The notes beneath the pieces are model-generated. The model did not search any database. It had not been told where the DNA came from and saw nothing but the letters and a program-made list of their open reading frames with translations. A stretch of DNA of 64,000 nt from CAVPWP01 sp050789285 (GTDB lineage Bacteria > Pseudomonadota > Alphaproteobacteria > Rhodobacterales > Rhodobacteraceae), in NCBI RefSeq assembly GCF_050789285.1, contig NZ_JBOUVX010000002.1:558001-622000 (forward strand). Reading direction: 5' to 3'. This document shows positions 35,371 to 44,659 of the stretch, one piece after another; the stretch's first letter is position 1; every line of letters starts with the position of its first letter. Made by a program: the position numbers and the translations under genes.

Positions 35371-37458
35371 ATGAACACCACAGTCATCTTCGACCCGCTG
35401 GTGCCGGTGATGGCGCTGTGGATCGCTGCGGCGGTCGCGCTGGTGCTGTTGACGGTTGCGGTCTGGCGGGGGCTTTCGGGCTGGTGGCTGCGGGCGCTGT
35501 CGCTTGCCGTTCTTGTGGCCGGCCTTGCCAACCCGTCGCTTCAGGTCGAGGACCGCAGCCCACTGACCGACATCGTGATTCTTGTCGTCGACGAAAGCGC
35601 CAGCCAGCGCATCGCGGACCGACCCGATCAGGTGGCCGAGGCGCAGGCCGCCCTCGAGGCCGAGATCGCGGCCCTTCCCAACACGGAATTGCGCGTGGTG
35701 AGCGTCGGTGATGGCGAGGGCGACAGCGGCACGCTTCTGATGCGCCGTCTTGCCGAGGCCATGGCGGATGAGCCGCGCGGCCGGCTTGCCGGGGCGATCC
35801 TGCTGACGGATGGCCGGCTTCACGACATCGAGCATCTGCCGGACCTACCCGCGCCGCTTCACGCCCTGCTGACCGGCCGCGACGAGGACTGGGACCGCCG
35901 GCTGATCGTGCGCAACGCGCCGGCCTTCGCGATCTTGGGCGAGCCGGTGACCCTGACGCTGGAGGTCGAGGATCAGGGGACCGTGCCGCGCGACCTTGCC
36001 GATCTGGCCGAGCTTCAGATTTCGGTCGACGGGGACGAGCCGCTGACCTTCACCGTTCCGGTGGGCCAGGAGCTTGAGTTACCGGTGACGCTGCCGCACG
36101 GCGGCCTGAACGTGATCCAGTTCTCGATCCCTGCGTCCGAGGGCGAACTGACCGATCGCAACAACAGCGCCGTCGTCCAGATCAACGGCGTGCGCGACCG
36201 GCTGCGGGTACTTCTGGTGTCGGGCGAGCCCCATGCCGGCGAGCGGACCTGGCGCAATCTCCTGAAGTCCGACGCCTCGGTCGATCTTGTCCACTTCACG
36301 ATCCTGCGCCCGCCCGAAAAACAGGATGGCGTGCCGGTGGCCGAGCTGTCGCTCATCGCCTTCCCGACGCGCGAGTTGTTCCTCGAGAAGATCGAGGAAT
36401 TCGACCTGATCATCTTCGACCGCTACAAGCGGCGCGGCATCCTTCCGGCCGTCTATCTCGACAACGTGCGCCGCTACGTCGAGGACGGAGGCGCGCTGCT
36501 GATCGCGGCGGGGCCGGACTTCGCCGGAGCGGATTCGCTTTATCGCTCGCCGCTGTCCGACGTCATCCCTGGACGGCCGACCGGCCGGGTGATCGACGCG
36601 CCCTTCGTGCCGGAGATCACCGACATCGGCGCGCGGCACCCCGTGACCGAGGACCTGCAGGCGCATTCGCCCGAAACCGGGATCGAGGGTCAGATCTGGG
36701 GGCGCTGGATGCGAACCATCGACGTCGAGACGACGGGCGGCAATGTTGTGATGAGCGGGATCGACGACCGGCCGCTTCTGATCCTCGACCGCGTGGGCGA
36801 GGGGCGGGTGGCGCTGATGGCGTCGGACCATGCCTGGCTCTGGTCGCGCGGCTATGAAGGCGGGGGGCCACAGCTTGAACTGCTGCGGCGGCTGGCGCAC
36901 TGGATGATGAAGGAACCCGAGCTCGAGGAAGAGGCCCTGACGGCCTCGGCCGAGGGGCAGAGGATGACCATCCTGCGCCGGACCCTGGGCGATGCCGTGG
37001 GGCCCGTCGAAATCACGGGGCCGGATGGCGTCACCGTCACTGTGGACCTTGTCGAAGAGGCGCCGGGGCGCTTCACGGCGACCTACGAGGGGCCCGAGAT
37101 CGGGCTCTACCGTCTGCGTGAAGGCGACCGCGAGACGGTGATGGCCCTTGGTCCGGCCGCCCCGCGCGAGTTCGAGCAGACGATCGCCACGGGCGAGATC
37201 CTGCAGGCAGCCGTGCGCGACAGCCGGGGCGGGATCCTGCGACTTGAAGAGGGCGTACCCGATGTGCGCGCCGTGCGCGAAGGCCGACCTGCGGCGGGAC
37301 GTGGCTGGATCGGGATCACCCCGCGCGAGGCCTATGTGACCACCGATGTCACCGTGACGCCGATCCTGCCGGCGTGGCTTTTCCTTCTGGTTGCCGCGCT
37401 ACTGGCCGTGGGGGCCTGGGTGTGGGAAGGTCGTCTGGGACGGCGGGGCACGGTCTGA
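35371..37458 (+). CDS. Membrane protein with VWA-like and glutamine-amidotransferase-like domains
   Basis: 695 residues. Two N-terminal helices (MALWIAAAVALVLLTVAVWRG, WWLRALSLAVLVAGLANP) and one C-terminal (AWLFLLVAALLAVGAWVWEG) enclose a VWA-like stretch with a degenerate MIDAS (VVDESASQ), an Ig-like middle and a GATase1-like module (LRVLLVSGEPHAGERTWRNLL, DLIIFDRY, LLIAAGPDF). No catalytic Cys-His triad is obvious. It closes the MoxR operon, starting two bases after the previous stop. Confidence 0.82.
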   Translation: MNTTVIFDPLVPVMALWIAAAVALVLLTVAVWRGLSGWWLRALSLAVLVAGLANPSLQVEDRSPLTDIVILVVDESASQRIADRPDQVAEAQAALEAEIAALPNTELRVVSVGDGEGDSGTLLMRRLAEAMADEPRGRLAGAILLTDGRLHDIEHLPDLPAPLHALLTGRDEDWDRRLIVRNAPAFAILGEPVTLTLEVEDQGTVPRDLADLAELQISVDGDEPLTFTVPVGQELELPVTLPHGGLNVIQFSIPASEGELTDRNNSAVVQINGVRDRLRVLLVSGEPHAGERTWRNLLKSDASVDLVHFTILRPPEKQDGVPVAELSLIAFPTRELFLEKIEEFDLIIFDRYKRRGILPAVYLDNVRRYVEDGGALLIAAGPDFAGADSLYRSPLSDVIPGRPTGRVIDAPFVPEITDIGARHPVTEDLQAHSPETGIEGQIWGRWMRTIDVETTGGNVVMSGIDDRPLLILDRVGEGRVALMASDHAWLWSRGYEGGGPQLELLRRLAHWMMKEPELEEEALTASAEGQRMTILRRTLGDAVGPVEITGPDGVTVTVDLVEEAPGRFTATYEGPEIGLYRLREGDRETVMALGPAAPREFEQTIATGEILQAAVRDSRGGILRLEEGVPDVRAVREGRPAAGRGWIGITPREAYVTTDVTVTPILPAWLFLLVAALLAVGAWVWEGRLGRRGTV

Positions 37459-37487
37459 CGCGCCCGGTCGTTACGAAGGAGCCCGTG

Positions 37488-38030
37488 ATGACCATCACCA
37501 TCACCTCGGTCGACCGTGTCGTCGACCCGGACGAACTTTCCGACATCCTGCGCGACTATCTGGGGCCGGTCGTCGAGGCCTTTCGTCAGGAAGCCGGACT
37601 GGATCTCGAGGTCGCCCCCGTGGTCCGGGCGACGATGGACAATCTTGGCGCCTACCTGCCGCCGGACGGCCGCCTGTTTCTGGCGCGCGATGCCGGCGAC
37701 AGGTTGGTCGGGACGATCTTTCTCAAGCGCATCCGTCCCGACGCGGCCGAGATCAAGCGGCTTTTCGTCCGCCCCGAGGCGCGCGGCACGGGGCTTGGAC
37801 GGCGCCTGAGCGAGGCCGCGATCGCCGAAGCCCGCGCCATGGGCATGAGGTCGGTCCTGATCGACACAAGCCTGTGGCAGACGGCGGCCCAGGCGCTTTA
37901 CAGCTCGATGGGGTTTCGCGATGTCCCACGATATCCGGAATCCGAGAACGACATCTCGATGGACCCCTGGCTTGTCTATATGGAATTGATGCTCGGCACG
38001 GGGTCGCAGGGGACGGCTACGGAAAGTTGA
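37488..38030 (+). CDS. GNAT-family N-acetyltransferase
   Basis: 180 residues. The acetyl-CoA motif is IKRLFVRPEARGTGLGRRLSEAAIAEARAMG near residues 85-115 (R-x-x-G-x-G/L), followed by LYSSMGFRDVPRY. Substrate unknown. GAAGGA precedes ATG 37488. It lies 29 bp after the MoxR operon and 58 bp before glcD, and could belong to either transcript. Confidence 0.85.
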   Translation: MTITITSVDRVVDPDELSDILRDYLGPVVEAFRQEAGLDLEVAPVVRATMDNLGAYLPPDGRLFLARDAGDRLVGTIFLKRIRPDAAEIKRLFVRPEARGTGLGRRLSEAAIAEARAMGMRSVLIDTSLWQTAAQALYSSMGFRDVPRYPESENDISMDPWLVYMELMLGTGSQGTATES

Positions 38031-38048
38031 GGATTGTGCGGTCGGCGA

Positions 38049-38071
38049 ATTGGTAATAAGTTCTTACCAAT
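38049..38071. promoter_or_regulatory. Putative GntR/FCD operator upstream of glcD
   Basis: A perfect inverted repeat ATTGGTAA-N7-TTACCAAT (half-sites ATTGGT and ACCAAT with 11 bases between them) ends 16 bp before the glcD start codon, next to the AGGGAGG SD. The same half-sites and spacing lie before the FadR-type regulator gene at 5428. Confidence 0.6.
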
Positions 38072-38087
38072 CCTAGGGAGGATCACC

Positions 38088-39536
38088 ATGGAGATGCCCA
38101 CCCCCAATCCTGCGATCCTGTCTCGCAAGGATCGGATCGTCGCACGGCTCCAGGCCGTCCTGCCTCGGGACGCGGTCATCCATGACGAGGCGGAAACCCG
38201 CGCCTATGAATGCGACGCCCTGACCGCCTATCGCTGTCCGCCGTTGTGCGCCGTTCTGCCCGCTTCGACCGACGAGGTCGCGGCGGTCCTGCGCGTTTGC
38301 CACGAGGAAGGCGTGCCGGTGGTGCCGCGCGGGTCCGGCACCTCGCTGGCCGGCGGCGCGCTTCCCACTGCCGACAGCGTGATCCTAGGCGTGGCGCGTC
38401 TGAACGACGTGCTCGAGGTCGATTACGACAACCGCTTCATTCGGGTGCAGTCGGGCCGCACGAACCTCAGCGTCACCGGCGCCGTCGAGGAAGACGGTTT
38501 CTTCTACGCCCCCGATCCGTCCAGCCAGCTGGCCTGCGCCATTGCGGGCAACATCGCGATGAACTCGGGCGGGGCGCATTGCCTGAAGTATGGCGTGACG
38601 ACGAACAACCTTCTTGGCGTGCGCATGGTGTTGATGGACGGCACCGTGGTCGATATCGGTGGCGCGCATCTGGACGCCCCCGGCCTTGACCTTCTGGGCG
38701 TGATCTGCGGATCGGAGGGGCAGCTTGGCGTCGTGACCGAAGCTACGCTGCGCATCCTGCCCAAGCCCGAGGGCGCGCGGCCGGTCCTGATGGGCTTCGA
38801 TTCGAGCGAGGTCGCCGGGGCCTGCGTCGCCGACATCATCAAGGCCGGGGTGCTGCCCGTGGCGATCGAGTTCATGGATCGTCCCTGCATCCGCGCGACC
38901 GAGGCCTTCGCCCATGCCGGGTATCCCGACTGCGAGGCGCTTCTGATCGTCGAGGTCGAAGGGAGCCCCGCCGAGATCGACGAGCAGCTTGGCCTCATCC
39001 TTCAGATCGCGCGGCGCCACGATCCGATCGAGCTGCGCGAAGCCGAGACCGAGGACGAGGCCAAGCGCATCTGGCTGGGCCGCAAGTCCGCCTTCGGCGC
39101 GATGGGGCAGATCAACGATTACATGTGCCTCGACGGCACAATCCCGGTTTCGGCGCTGCCGCTGGTGCTGCGCCGGATCGGCGAGATGTCGACGGAGTTC
39201 GGCCTTGACGTCGGCAACGTCTTTCACGCGGGCGACGGCAACATGCATCCGCTGATCCTGTTCGACGCCAACAAGCCCGGCGACCTGGAGAAGTGCGAAG
39301 CCTTCGGGGCCGAAATCCTGAAGCTCTGCGTCGAGGTCGGCGGCTGCCTGACCGGCGAGCACGGCGTGGGCATCGAGAAGCGCGACCTGATGACGACGCA
39401 GTTCGGCCCCGACGATCTGGAGGCACAGATGCGGGTGAAGGATGTCTTCGATCCCGACTGGCTTCTGAACCCCGCCAAGGTCTTTCCGTTGGCGGCAAGC
39501 GAGGGCCGGCGCGCGCGCCCTGCGAAGGCGGCCTAG
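38088..39536 (+). CDS. glcD: Glycolate oxidase subunit GlcD (FAD-linked)
   Basis: 482 residues. The FAD-binding PCMH fold is seen in PPLCAVLPASTDEVAAVLRVCHEEGVPVVPRGSGTSLAGGALP and in AIAGNIAMNSGGAHCLKYG; the C-terminal half has GNVFHAGDGNMHPLILFD and the GEHGVGIEKR flavin/substrate motif. It oxidises glycolate to glyoxylate with electrons passed via GlcE/GlcF. ATG 38088 follows AGGGAGG. A putative GntR operator lies just upstream. Confidence 0.93.
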   Translation: MEMPTPNPAILSRKDRIVARLQAVLPRDAVIHDEAETRAYECDALTAYRCPPLCAVLPASTDEVAAVLRVCHEEGVPVVPRGSGTSLAGGALPTADSVILGVARLNDVLEVDYDNRFIRVQSGRTNLSVTGAVEEDGFFYAPDPSSQLACAIAGNIAMNSGGAHCLKYGVTTNNLLGVRMVLMDGTVVDIGGAHLDAPGLDLLGVICGSEGQLGVVTEATLRILPKPEGARPVLMGFDSSEVAGACVADIIKAGVLPVAIEFMDRPCIRATEAFAHAGYPDCEALLIVEVEGSPAEIDEQLGLILQIARRHDPIELREAETEDEAKRIWLGRKSAFGAMGQINDYMCLDGTIPVSALPLVLRRIGEMSTEFGLDVGNVFHAGDGNMHPLILFDANKPGDLEKCEAFGAEILKLCVEVGGCLTGEHGVGIEKRDLMTTQFGPDDLEAQMRVKDVFDPDWLLNPAKVFPLAASEGRRARPAKAA

Positions 39537-39588
39537 CGGGGGCTGTCCGCCCCCGCGCCCCCGAAGGTATTTTCCGCCAGAAGAAGAG
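39537..39588 (+). repeat. Dispersed G+C-rich intergenic repeat, copy 3
   Basis: Between glcD and glcE, GGGGGCTGTCCGCCCCC is followed by CCCCCGAAGGTATTTTCCGCC and AGAAGAAG. It has the same design as copies at 6231 and 9876 and a 6-bp GGGGGC stem, and its purine-rich end supplies the glcE ribosome site (AGAAGAGGA). Confidence 0.5.
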
Positions 39589-39598
39589 GACCGGTCCT

Positions 39599-40720
39599 GT
39601 GCTGACCCCCAAGGACGAGACGGAACTGGCCGACGCCGTGGCCCAGGCGAAGGGACCGCTGCGCATCCGGGGCGGCGGCACGCGCCCGGTCGGACGCGTT
39701 GCGGCCGCGGACACCCTGTCGGTGGCGGGGCTGGCCGGCGTCACGCTTTACGAGCCCGGGGCGCTGACGATCGTCGCGCGGGCCGGAACGCCCCTGGCCG
39801 ACGTCGAGGACATCCTGTCCGCCGAAGGGCAGCGGCTGCCCTTCGAGCCCATGGATCACCGCAGGCTTCTTGGAACCGAGGGCACCCCGACCATTGGCGG
39901 GGTGGTCGCGGCCAATGTCTCGGGTCCGCGGCGGGTGCAGGCCGGGGCCTGCCGCGACAGCCTGATCGGGGTGCGCTTCGTCGATGGCGGCGGCACCGTC
40001 ATCACCAACGGCGGGCGGGTGATGAAGAACGTCACCGGCTATGACCTTGTGAAGCTGATGGCGGGGTCTTGGGGGACCCTTGGGGTGCTGACCGAGGTAT
40101 CCTTCAAGGTGCTGCCCGCGGCCGAGGCCGTCGCGACCGTTCTGATCGGCGGGCTTGACGCGGGTCAGGCCGTGGCCGTGATGACGCGCGCGCTGAGGTC
40201 GCCCTTCGAGGTATCGGGCGCGGCATATGCCGCGACCGGGCCGGACGGGTCTCGGGTCGCGATGCTTCGGATCGAGGGGTTCGCGGAGTCGGTCCGTTAT
40301 CGCGCGGAAAAGCTTGTGGCGCTTCTGGGGGACGCCGGCGAGATCCGCATCGAGTCGAACCCCGACAGGGTGCGCCGGATCTGGACGTGGGTGCGGGATG
40401 CCGAGCGTTTTGCCGGCACGCCGGGCGATGTCTGGCGGCTGTCGGTCAAGCCTACGGATGCGGCCCGGGTGGCCGATCGCCTTGGCGCCGAGGACCTGCT
40501 TCTTGACTGGGGCGGGAGCCTGATCTGGGCCGAAGTGCCGCCGGGGACGGACCTGCGCGGCCGGCTGGCCGGCATCGCGGGTCACGCGACGCGAGTGCGT
40601 GGGGCGGGCGGCGGCCTGCCGGCGTTCCATCCCGAACCTGCGCCGCTTGCGGCGCTTGCGGCAGGCTTGCGGGCGAAGTTCGACCCGCGGGGCATTCTGA
40701 ACCCGGGGATCATGGGCTGA
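39599..40720 (+). CDS. glcE: Glycolate oxidase subunit GlcE (FAD-binding)
   Basis: 373 residues, shorter than GlcD, as usual. FAD contacts are seen in LRIRGGGTRPVGR, TPTIGGVVAANVSGPRR, GGRVMKNVTGYDLVKLMAGSWGTLGVLTEVSFKV. The C-terminal part ends DPRGILNPGIMG. The start is GTG 39599, preceded by AGAAGAGGA; no suitable ATG exists. TGATG overlap joins it to glcF. Confidence 0.9.
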   Translation: MLTPKDETELADAVAQAKGPLRIRGGGTRPVGRVAAADTLSVAGLAGVTLYEPGALTIVARAGTPLADVEDILSAEGQRLPFEPMDHRRLLGTEGTPTIGGVVAANVSGPRRVQAGACRDSLIGVRFVDGGGTVITNGGRVMKNVTGYDLVKLMAGSWGTLGVLTEVSFKVLPAAEAVATVLIGGLDAGQAVAVMTRALRSPFEVSGAAYAATGPDGSRVAMLRIEGFAESVRYRAEKLVALLGDAGEIRIESNPDRVRRIWTWVRDAERFAGTPGDVWRLSVKPTDAARVADRLGAEDLLLDWGGSLIWAEVPPGTDLRGRLAGIAGHATRVRGAGGGLPAFHPEPAPLAALAAGLRAKFDPRGILNPGIMG

Positions 40721-42039
40721 TGCAGACGAATTTCTCTTCCAAGCAACTCGAGGATCCCGCGATCGCCCGGTCGAACGAGATCCTGCGCACCTGCGTGCAT
40801 TGCGGGTTCTGCACGGCGACCTGCCCGACCTACCAGGTGCTGGGCGACGAGCTCGACAGTCCGCGGGGGCGCATCTACCTGATCAAGGACATGCTCGAGA
40901 ACGACCGGCCGGCAGACGCCAGGACGGTCAAGCACATCGACCGGTGCCTGTCCTGCCTTGCCTGCATGACGACCTGCCCCTCGGGCGTGCACTACATGCA
41001 CCTTGTCGATCATGCCCGGGCGCATATCGAGCGAACCTATACCCGACCACCGATGGAACGCGTGCTGCGCTGGACGCTGGCGCGGATCCTGCCCTATCCG
41101 ATGCGGTTCCGCGTCGCGCTGTTCTTCGCAAGGCTCGGCCGGCCCTTCGCGGCCCTGATGCCCGATGCGCGGCTTCGGGCGATGCTGGAAATGGCGCCGA
41201 AGCAGATCCCGCCGGTCAGCCGGAACGACGATCCGCAGGTCTTTCCGGCGATCGGCCCGCGCAGGATGCGGGTGGCGCTGATGACCGGGTGCGCGCAGAG
41301 GGCGCTCAACACCGACATCAACGACGCGACGATCCGTCTTCTGCGGCGGCAGGGCTGCGAGGTCGTGATCGCGCGCGGCATGGGCTGCTGCGGGGCGCTT
41401 GTCCATCACATGGGCAAGGAGGACAAAAGTCATGACGCGGCCGCGCGGAACATCCGCGCCTGGATGGCCGAGGCACGCGGGGCCGGTCTTGACGCCGTGG
41501 TGATCAACACCAGCGGCTGCGGGACGACGGTGAAGGACTATGGCCACATGTTCCGCAACGATCCGCTTGCCGCCGATGCCGCCGCCGTCAGCGCCATGGC
41601 GATGGACGTGAGCGAGATCCTGAAGCAGCTTGACCTGCCCGAGGGCGCGCCGAAGGGGCTGCGCGTGGCCTATCATGCGGCCTGTTCGTTGCAGCATGGC
41701 CAGCAGATCAAGACCTATCCCAAGGATCTTCTGAAACGCGCGGGTTTCGAGGTGGTCGAGCCGCGTGACAGCCATCTGTGCTGCGGCTCGGCGGGAACCT
41801 ACAACCTGATGCAGCCCGAGATCTCGAAGGAGCTGAAGAGCCGCAAGGTCGCGACGCTCGAGGAAAAACGCCCCGACGTCATCGCAGCGGGCAACATCGG
41901 CTGCATGATGCAGATCGGCTCGGGCACGGGCGTGCCGGTCGTGCACACCGTCGAGCTTCTCGACTGGGCCACGGGCGGACCGGTGCCGCCTGCGCTTCGC
42001 CGGTCACAGTCGGCCCTTGCTTCGGGCGAGGCGCCTTAA
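40720..42039 (+). CDS. glcF: Glycolate oxidase iron-sulfur subunit GlcF
   Basis: 439 residues. Two 4Fe-4S ferredoxin motifs (CVHCGFCTATCP and CLSCLACMTTCP) at the N-terminus are followed by two CCG (heterodisulfide-reductase-like) domains (MGCCGALVHH and LCCGSAGTYN). It carries electrons from GlcD/E to the membrane quinone pool. It starts within the glcE stop (TGATG). Confidence 0.95.
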   Translation: MQTNFSSKQLEDPAIARSNEILRTCVHCGFCTATCPTYQVLGDELDSPRGRIYLIKDMLENDRPADARTVKHIDRCLSCLACMTTCPSGVHYMHLVDHARAHIERTYTRPPMERVLRWTLARILPYPMRFRVALFFARLGRPFAALMPDARLRAMLEMAPKQIPPVSRNDDPQVFPAIGPRRMRVALMTGCAQRALNTDINDATIRLLRRQGCEVVIARGMGCCGALVHHMGKEDKSHDAAARNIRAWMAEARGAGLDAVVINTSGCGTTVKDYGHMFRNDPLAADAAAVSAMAMDVSEILKQLDLPEGAPKGLRVAYHAACSLQHGQQIKTYPKDLLKRAGFEVVEPRDSHLCCGSAGTYNLMQPEISKELKSRKVATLEEKRPDVIAAGNIGCMMQIGSGTGVPVVHTVELLDWATGGPVPPALRRSQSALASGEAP

Positions 42040-42097
42040 TTCCGCCCCCGCCCCGTGCTAACCACCAAGGGCGGCCTGGGGGGGCAGCAGGGCGGGA

Positions 42098-42925
42098 ATG
42101 GTGATGCGAAGACTGCTTTGGGCCCTCGTGGTTCTGCTTTGCGCCGCCGAGGTGTCGGCGCAGCAGGAGGCGGGTCTGACAAGCCTTGTGACGGGCGATG
42201 ACAGCCGCGGCTGGGAAGCCGTGGGTCGCCTGAACATCGGCCGGACGGGGTTCTGCACCGGGGCGCTGATCGCCCCCGACGTCGTGATCACCGCGGCGCA
42301 TTGCCTGTACGATCAGGACAGCGGCGGCGTGGTCGCGGCCGACGAGATCGAGTTTCTGGCCGGATGGCGAAATGGCCGTGCCACGGCTTATCGCGGGGTC
42401 CGCCAGGCCATCCCTCACCCGGACTATCAATTCGGCGACACGCGCGGCCCGGAGTCCGTGGACCACGACCTGGCGATCCTCAGGCTTGACAGTCCGATCC
42501 GCAAGACGGGCGTCGTTCCCTATGCCACCGCCGAGCGCCCGCGAAAGGGCGATCCGGTCGGTGTCGTCTCTTACGCCCACAACCGGGCCGAACGTCCGTC
42601 GCTGGAGAAGGCCTGTCACGTGCTGGCGCGTCCCTCGGACAGCCTTGTGCTGTCCTGTTCGGTCGACTTCGGGTCGTCGGGCGCGCCGATCTTTGTGCTT
42701 GATGGTGAGACGCCCCGCATCGTCTCGGTCGTCTCGGCCAAGGCCCAGGTCGGGGGACGTCCGGTGTCGCTTGGCAGCGGGCTGGAGCGGCCTCTGGCCG
42801 ATCTGCGCGCGCTTCTCGAAGCGAACGACGGGATTTTCGCCCCCGCCGAGGCAAGGCCGCAAGTGCGGCGGATGACGATCGAAGAGGTCCCCACGGGTGG
42901 CGGGGCGAAATTCCTTCGGCCCTGA
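42098..42925 (+). CDS. Exported trypsin-fold serine protease 1
   Basis: 275 residues. Signal peptide LLWALVVLLCAAEVSAQ, then the chymotrypsin-fold triad: His in VITAAHCLYD near residue 67, Asp in DHDLAILRL near residue 123 and Ser in DFGSSGAPIF near residue 190. The canonical GDSGGP is GSSGAP here, so Asp194 of chymotrypsin is missing, as in V8/glutamyl-endopeptidase types. ATG 42098 or 42104 may be the start. It ends in GGGAKFLRP, a motif shared with the next gene. Likely periplasmic or secreted. Confidence 0.87.
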   Translation: MVMRRLLWALVVLLCAAEVSAQQEAGLTSLVTGDDSRGWEAVGRLNIGRTGFCTGALIAPDVVITAAHCLYDQDSGGVVAADEIEFLAGWRNGRATAYRGVRQAIPHPDYQFGDTRGPESVDHDLAILRLDSPIRKTGVVPYATAERPRKGDPVGVVSYAHNRAERPSLEKACHVLARPSDSLVLSCSVDFGSSGAPIFVLDGETPRIVSVVSAKAQVGGRPVSLGSGLERPLADLRALLEANDGIFAPAEARPQVRRMTIEEVPTGGGAKFLRP

Positions 42926-42926
42926 G

Positions 42927-43802
42927 ATGCACGGCCTGACCCGCGCCCTGGCAGGCCTGCTGGCAGCCTTGTCCGCCTTGCCCGCGCTGGCGCAGTCGGA
43001 CGATCTGCGCCGCCTGACGCTGCGCGGCGACGTGCTGGGATGGGAGGCGGTCGGTCGCCTCGACATCGGGGCCTCCGGGTTCTGCACCGGCGCGCTGGTC
43101 GCGGGCGACATTGTCCTGACGGCCGCGCATTGCCTGTTCGATCCCCGCACCGGTCAGCGGCTTGATCCGCGGGATCTCACGTTTCGTGCTGCCCTCAGCG
43201 ATGGCGCCTCGGTCGCCGAACGAAGGGGTCGCCGCGCGGTCGTCGCGGCGGGCTATGACTATCTCTCGCAGGATGCAGCGGCGCGGATCCGCCATGACGT
43301 GGCGCTTCTTCAGCTCGAGGCGCCGATCTCGGTCGCCGACGCCGATCCGTTTCGCACCGACGCCCTTGCGCCGGGTCGGGGCAGGGTCAGTGTGGTGTCC
43401 TACGGGCAAGGGCGCGAGGGCGCGCTGTCACGGCAGGGCGAATGCACGATTCTCGGCGCCGAGGCCGGGCTTCTTGCCTTCGATTGCGACGTCACCTTCG
43501 GATCGTCCGGCGCGCCCGTCTTTCAGGACCGGGACGGCCGCATGCGGATCGTCTCGGTGATCTCGGCCATATCCGATGCGGGCGGCGCAAGGGCCGGGGA
43601 CATGGTCTCGCTTGGGATGGAGTTGCCCGGGGTCTTCGACGAATTGATGGTCGCGCTGCGTGCCGGTCGCGGCGTCTGGCCGGAGGAAGGGGTTGAAACC
43701 CGCCGTCTGTCGGTTGGATCGGACAGGAGTTCAGGCACAACGCCGGGCGCGACGTCGGGCGCGACGTCGGGCATGGGCGGGGCGCGCTTCCTCAAACCGT
43801 GA
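42927..43802 (+). CDS. Exported trypsin-fold serine protease 2 (paralog)
   Basis: 291 residues. Signal peptide LLAALSALPALAQ, then GWEAVGRLDIGASGFCTGAL near-identical to protease 1, LTAAHC, RHDVALLQLE and TFGSSGAPVF for the triad. It looks like a tandem duplicate of protease 1. The tail carries two copies of a 12-bp unit (GATSGATSG at protein level) and ends GGARFLKP. It starts one base after the stop of protease 1. Confidence 0.87.
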   Translation: MHGLTRALAGLLAALSALPALAQSDDLRRLTLRGDVLGWEAVGRLDIGASGFCTGALVAGDIVLTAAHCLFDPRTGQRLDPRDLTFRAALSDGASVAERRGRRAVVAAGYDYLSQDAAARIRHDVALLQLEAPISVADADPFRTDALAPGRGRVSVVSYGQGREGALSRQGECTILGAEAGLLAFDCDVTFGSSGAPVFQDRDGRMRIVSVISAISDAGGARAGDMVSLGMELPGVFDELMVALRAGRGVWPEEGVETRRLSVGSDRSSGTTPGATSGATSGMGGARFLKP

Positions 43803-43887
43803 TCGGTCCCGGGGCGTCCGGCGGCGTTTGTCCGGCGACATGCGCCTTCGAAACCGCTAGTCTTGCCGCGCGCATGAGGACCCCGCG

Positions 43888-44628
43888 ATGAAACGCCGCT
43901 GGATCGCCGGACTGCTGCTTTGCCTTCTTGCGCTGCCGCCCATGGCCGCGCGGGCCGAGTCTGCGTTTCCGATGGCGGCGGTGGGTGTGCTGAGCGCCCG
44001 CGCCGAAGGCGGGTGCTCGGCCGCGCTGATCGCGCCCGACGTCGTCCTGACCGCGGCCCATTGCGTCGACGCGCGCGGAAAGCCCGGCGGCCTGACCTTC
44101 CGGACGGGCGCCTATCCCGGCCTTCCCCGGATCTCGGTGCCGGTGGCCGCGACGGCGTTCCACCCGCTTTACGATCTGAACCTCCCGCGCGAGATCACAC
44201 GAATCCGCTTCGACCTTGCGCTGGTGCGCCTGGCGCATCCCATCGACACCCCCGGAATCGTGCCCCTGAGGCTGGGACCGGCGCCCGAGGTGGGCGAACG
44301 CCTGATCCTTGCCAGCTATCGCGGCGGCCGGGGCGAACGCGCGCGCGAGCGGCGGTGCGAAATCTTCGCAGGCCCGCCCGACGTGGCCGCGCTGGGCTGC
44401 GAAGTCGCCTCGGGCGAATCCGGGTCGCCCGTGCTGCGTCTGTCGCCGCAAGGCCCCGAGATCGCGGCCGTGCTGTCAAGCCGCAGCCGCTTCGACCAGC
44501 AACCGATCGGCTTTGCGCCGCCTGTGCTGCGCCGGATCGGGCCTGTCATGGACCTTCTGCCCGAGGCGGCCGAGGTCACCCCTGCCGGCGAGGGCGCCCC
44601 CGCGACCGAGATCGTGGCTGACCCTTGA
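43888..44628 (+). CDS. Exported V8-like serine protease 3
   Basis: 246 residues. Signal peptide LLLCLLALPPMAARA, then ALIAPDVVLTAAHCVD, RFDLALVRLAHP and GESGSPVLRL as triad. It is more distant from proteases 1 and 2 and lacks the terminal GGA(K/R)FL motif. Substrate unknown. The promoter of the next heat-shock gene overlaps its last codons. Confidence 0.85.
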   Translation: MKRRWIAGLLLCLLALPPMAARAESAFPMAAVGVLSARAEGGCSAALIAPDVVLTAAHCVDARGKPGGLTFRTGAYPGLPRISVPVAATAFHPLYDLNLPREITRIRFDLALVRLAHPIDTPGIVPLRLGPAPEVGERLILASYRGGRGERARERRCEIFAGPPDVAALGCEVASGESGSPVLRLSPQGPEIAAVLSSRSRFDQQPIGFAPPVLRRIGPVMDLLPEAAEVTPAGEGAPATEIVADP

Positions 44629-44651
44629 ACGCCTGAAAACGCCTGCCTATC
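44624..44651 (+). promoter_or_regulatory. Sigma32 (RpoH)-like promoter of the hsp20 gene
   Basis: CTTGAA (44624-44629) and CCTATC (44646-44651) with a 16-base spacer resemble the alphaproteobacterial RpoH consensus (CTTG -35, CCTAT-type -10). Transcription would start at about 44658, just before the ROSE hairpins. It overlaps the stop codon of protease 3. Confidence 0.6.
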
Positions 44652-44659
44652 TGCAAAAC

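Noticed and set aside
43745..43772. Short direct repeats as a possible CRISPR or VNTR array
   Set aside because: Only two 12-bp units plus a remnant, in frame in a protease tail; there are no spacers or cas genes.
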